From: Bacteroidales bacterium
GTDB taxonomy: Bacteria > Bacteroidota > Bacteroidia > Bacteroidales > UBA1402
DNA length: 64,000 bases
Direction of reading: 5' to 3'
Assembly (NCBI GenBank): GCA_017380635.1
Contig: JAFODP010000003.1
Location: 20,124-84,123, forward strand
The notes beneath the pieces are model-generated. The model had not been told where the DNA came from and did no database searches. It saw nothing but the letters and a program-made list of their open reading frames with translations. The translations under genes were made by a program, and so were the position numbers. Position 1 is the stretch's first letter; each line of letters opens with the position of its first letter. This document shows positions 63,994-64,000 of the stretch, piece by piece.

Positions 63994-64000
63994 CATCCGA

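Larger units (their letters stand above)
63461..64000. other. 540-base region without a convincing gene
   Basis: Short frames exist on both strands, but none has recognisable protein features. The region holds a minus-strand promoter-like site, a nested inverted repeat and a plus-strand -7 box at the very edge. It may contain decayed parts of the leucine-rich-repeat gene or of something that interrupted it. Confidence 0.6.

Noticed and set aside
63841..64000. Possible start of an rRNA operon at the right edge, suggested by the TACCTTTGCATCCG sequence
   Set aside because: Only a promoter-like motif is visible and no rRNA sequence is inside the window, so the identity of the downstream gene cannot be supported.

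Overview
The window comes from a member of the Bacteroidota, most likely order Bacteroidales and possibly the Prevotellaceae. The evidence is two SusC/SusD pairs, many lipoproteins with Bacteroidales-type lipoboxes, promoters of the TTTG-N19..22-TAnnTTTG class, C-terminal segments resembling type IX secretion (T9SS) sorting domains, and a BspA-type leucine-rich-repeat fragment. No rRNA, tRNA, CRISPR array, insertion sequence or phage gene was recognised.

Left part (1-29644): the window opens inside a secreted repeat protein (truncated), followed by a GH43-like lipoprotein and a terminator. Next is a threonine operon (thrA, an ApgM-type putative homoserine kinase, thrC). It runs on, with ATGA overlaps, into a DUF975 membrane protein, a low-molecular-weight tyrosine phosphatase, a lipid kinase, a PlsC-like acyltransferase and a membrane TPR regulator. 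Two small lipoproteins of unknown role follow. On the minus strand lie an iron-uptake unit (FeoA-FeoB fusion plus FeoB-associated Cys-rich protein), a secreted protein of unknown function and an AddAB-like helicase/nuclease pair. The addAB promoter is divergent from an ilvE-trmB-mrp cluster. A minus-strand regulator with a periplasmic propeller, one membrane span and a cytoplasmic AraC HTH stands at the border of the next region.

Central part (29680-57981): a pectin utilisation locus. Three PL1 pectate lyases, a DUF1593-GH105 fusion and a DUF1593 lipoprotein form one run. A second run, behind its own promoter, encodes a FAS1 lipoprotein, SusC, SusD, two more FAS1-like lipoproteins, a second SusC/SusD pair and a beta-helix protein with a T9SS-like C-terminus, and ends at a strong UUCG-loop terminator. 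A reasonable model is extracellular or surface cleavage of homogalacturonan by the lyases, capture and import by SusCD with the FAS1 proteins as accessory binders, and removal of unsaturated uronic acids by the GH105 domain, under control of the adjacent membrane AraC regulator.

Right part (57984-64000): an M6-type metalloprotease with its own promoter, a small lipoprotein and a DacB-type D-Ala-D-Ala carboxypeptidase. The carboxypeptidase converges with a truncated BspA-like leucine-rich-repeat fragment. The last 540 bases hold promoter-like sites and a nested inverted repeat but no convincing gene.

Most unusual observations: a GC-rich palindrome with nearly the same loop sequence placed in frame inside two unrelated genes (58422-58448 and 63021-63054); three FAS1 lipoproteins interleaved with two SusCD pairs; the DUF1593-GH105 fusion; and the kinase-less propeller-AraC regulator.
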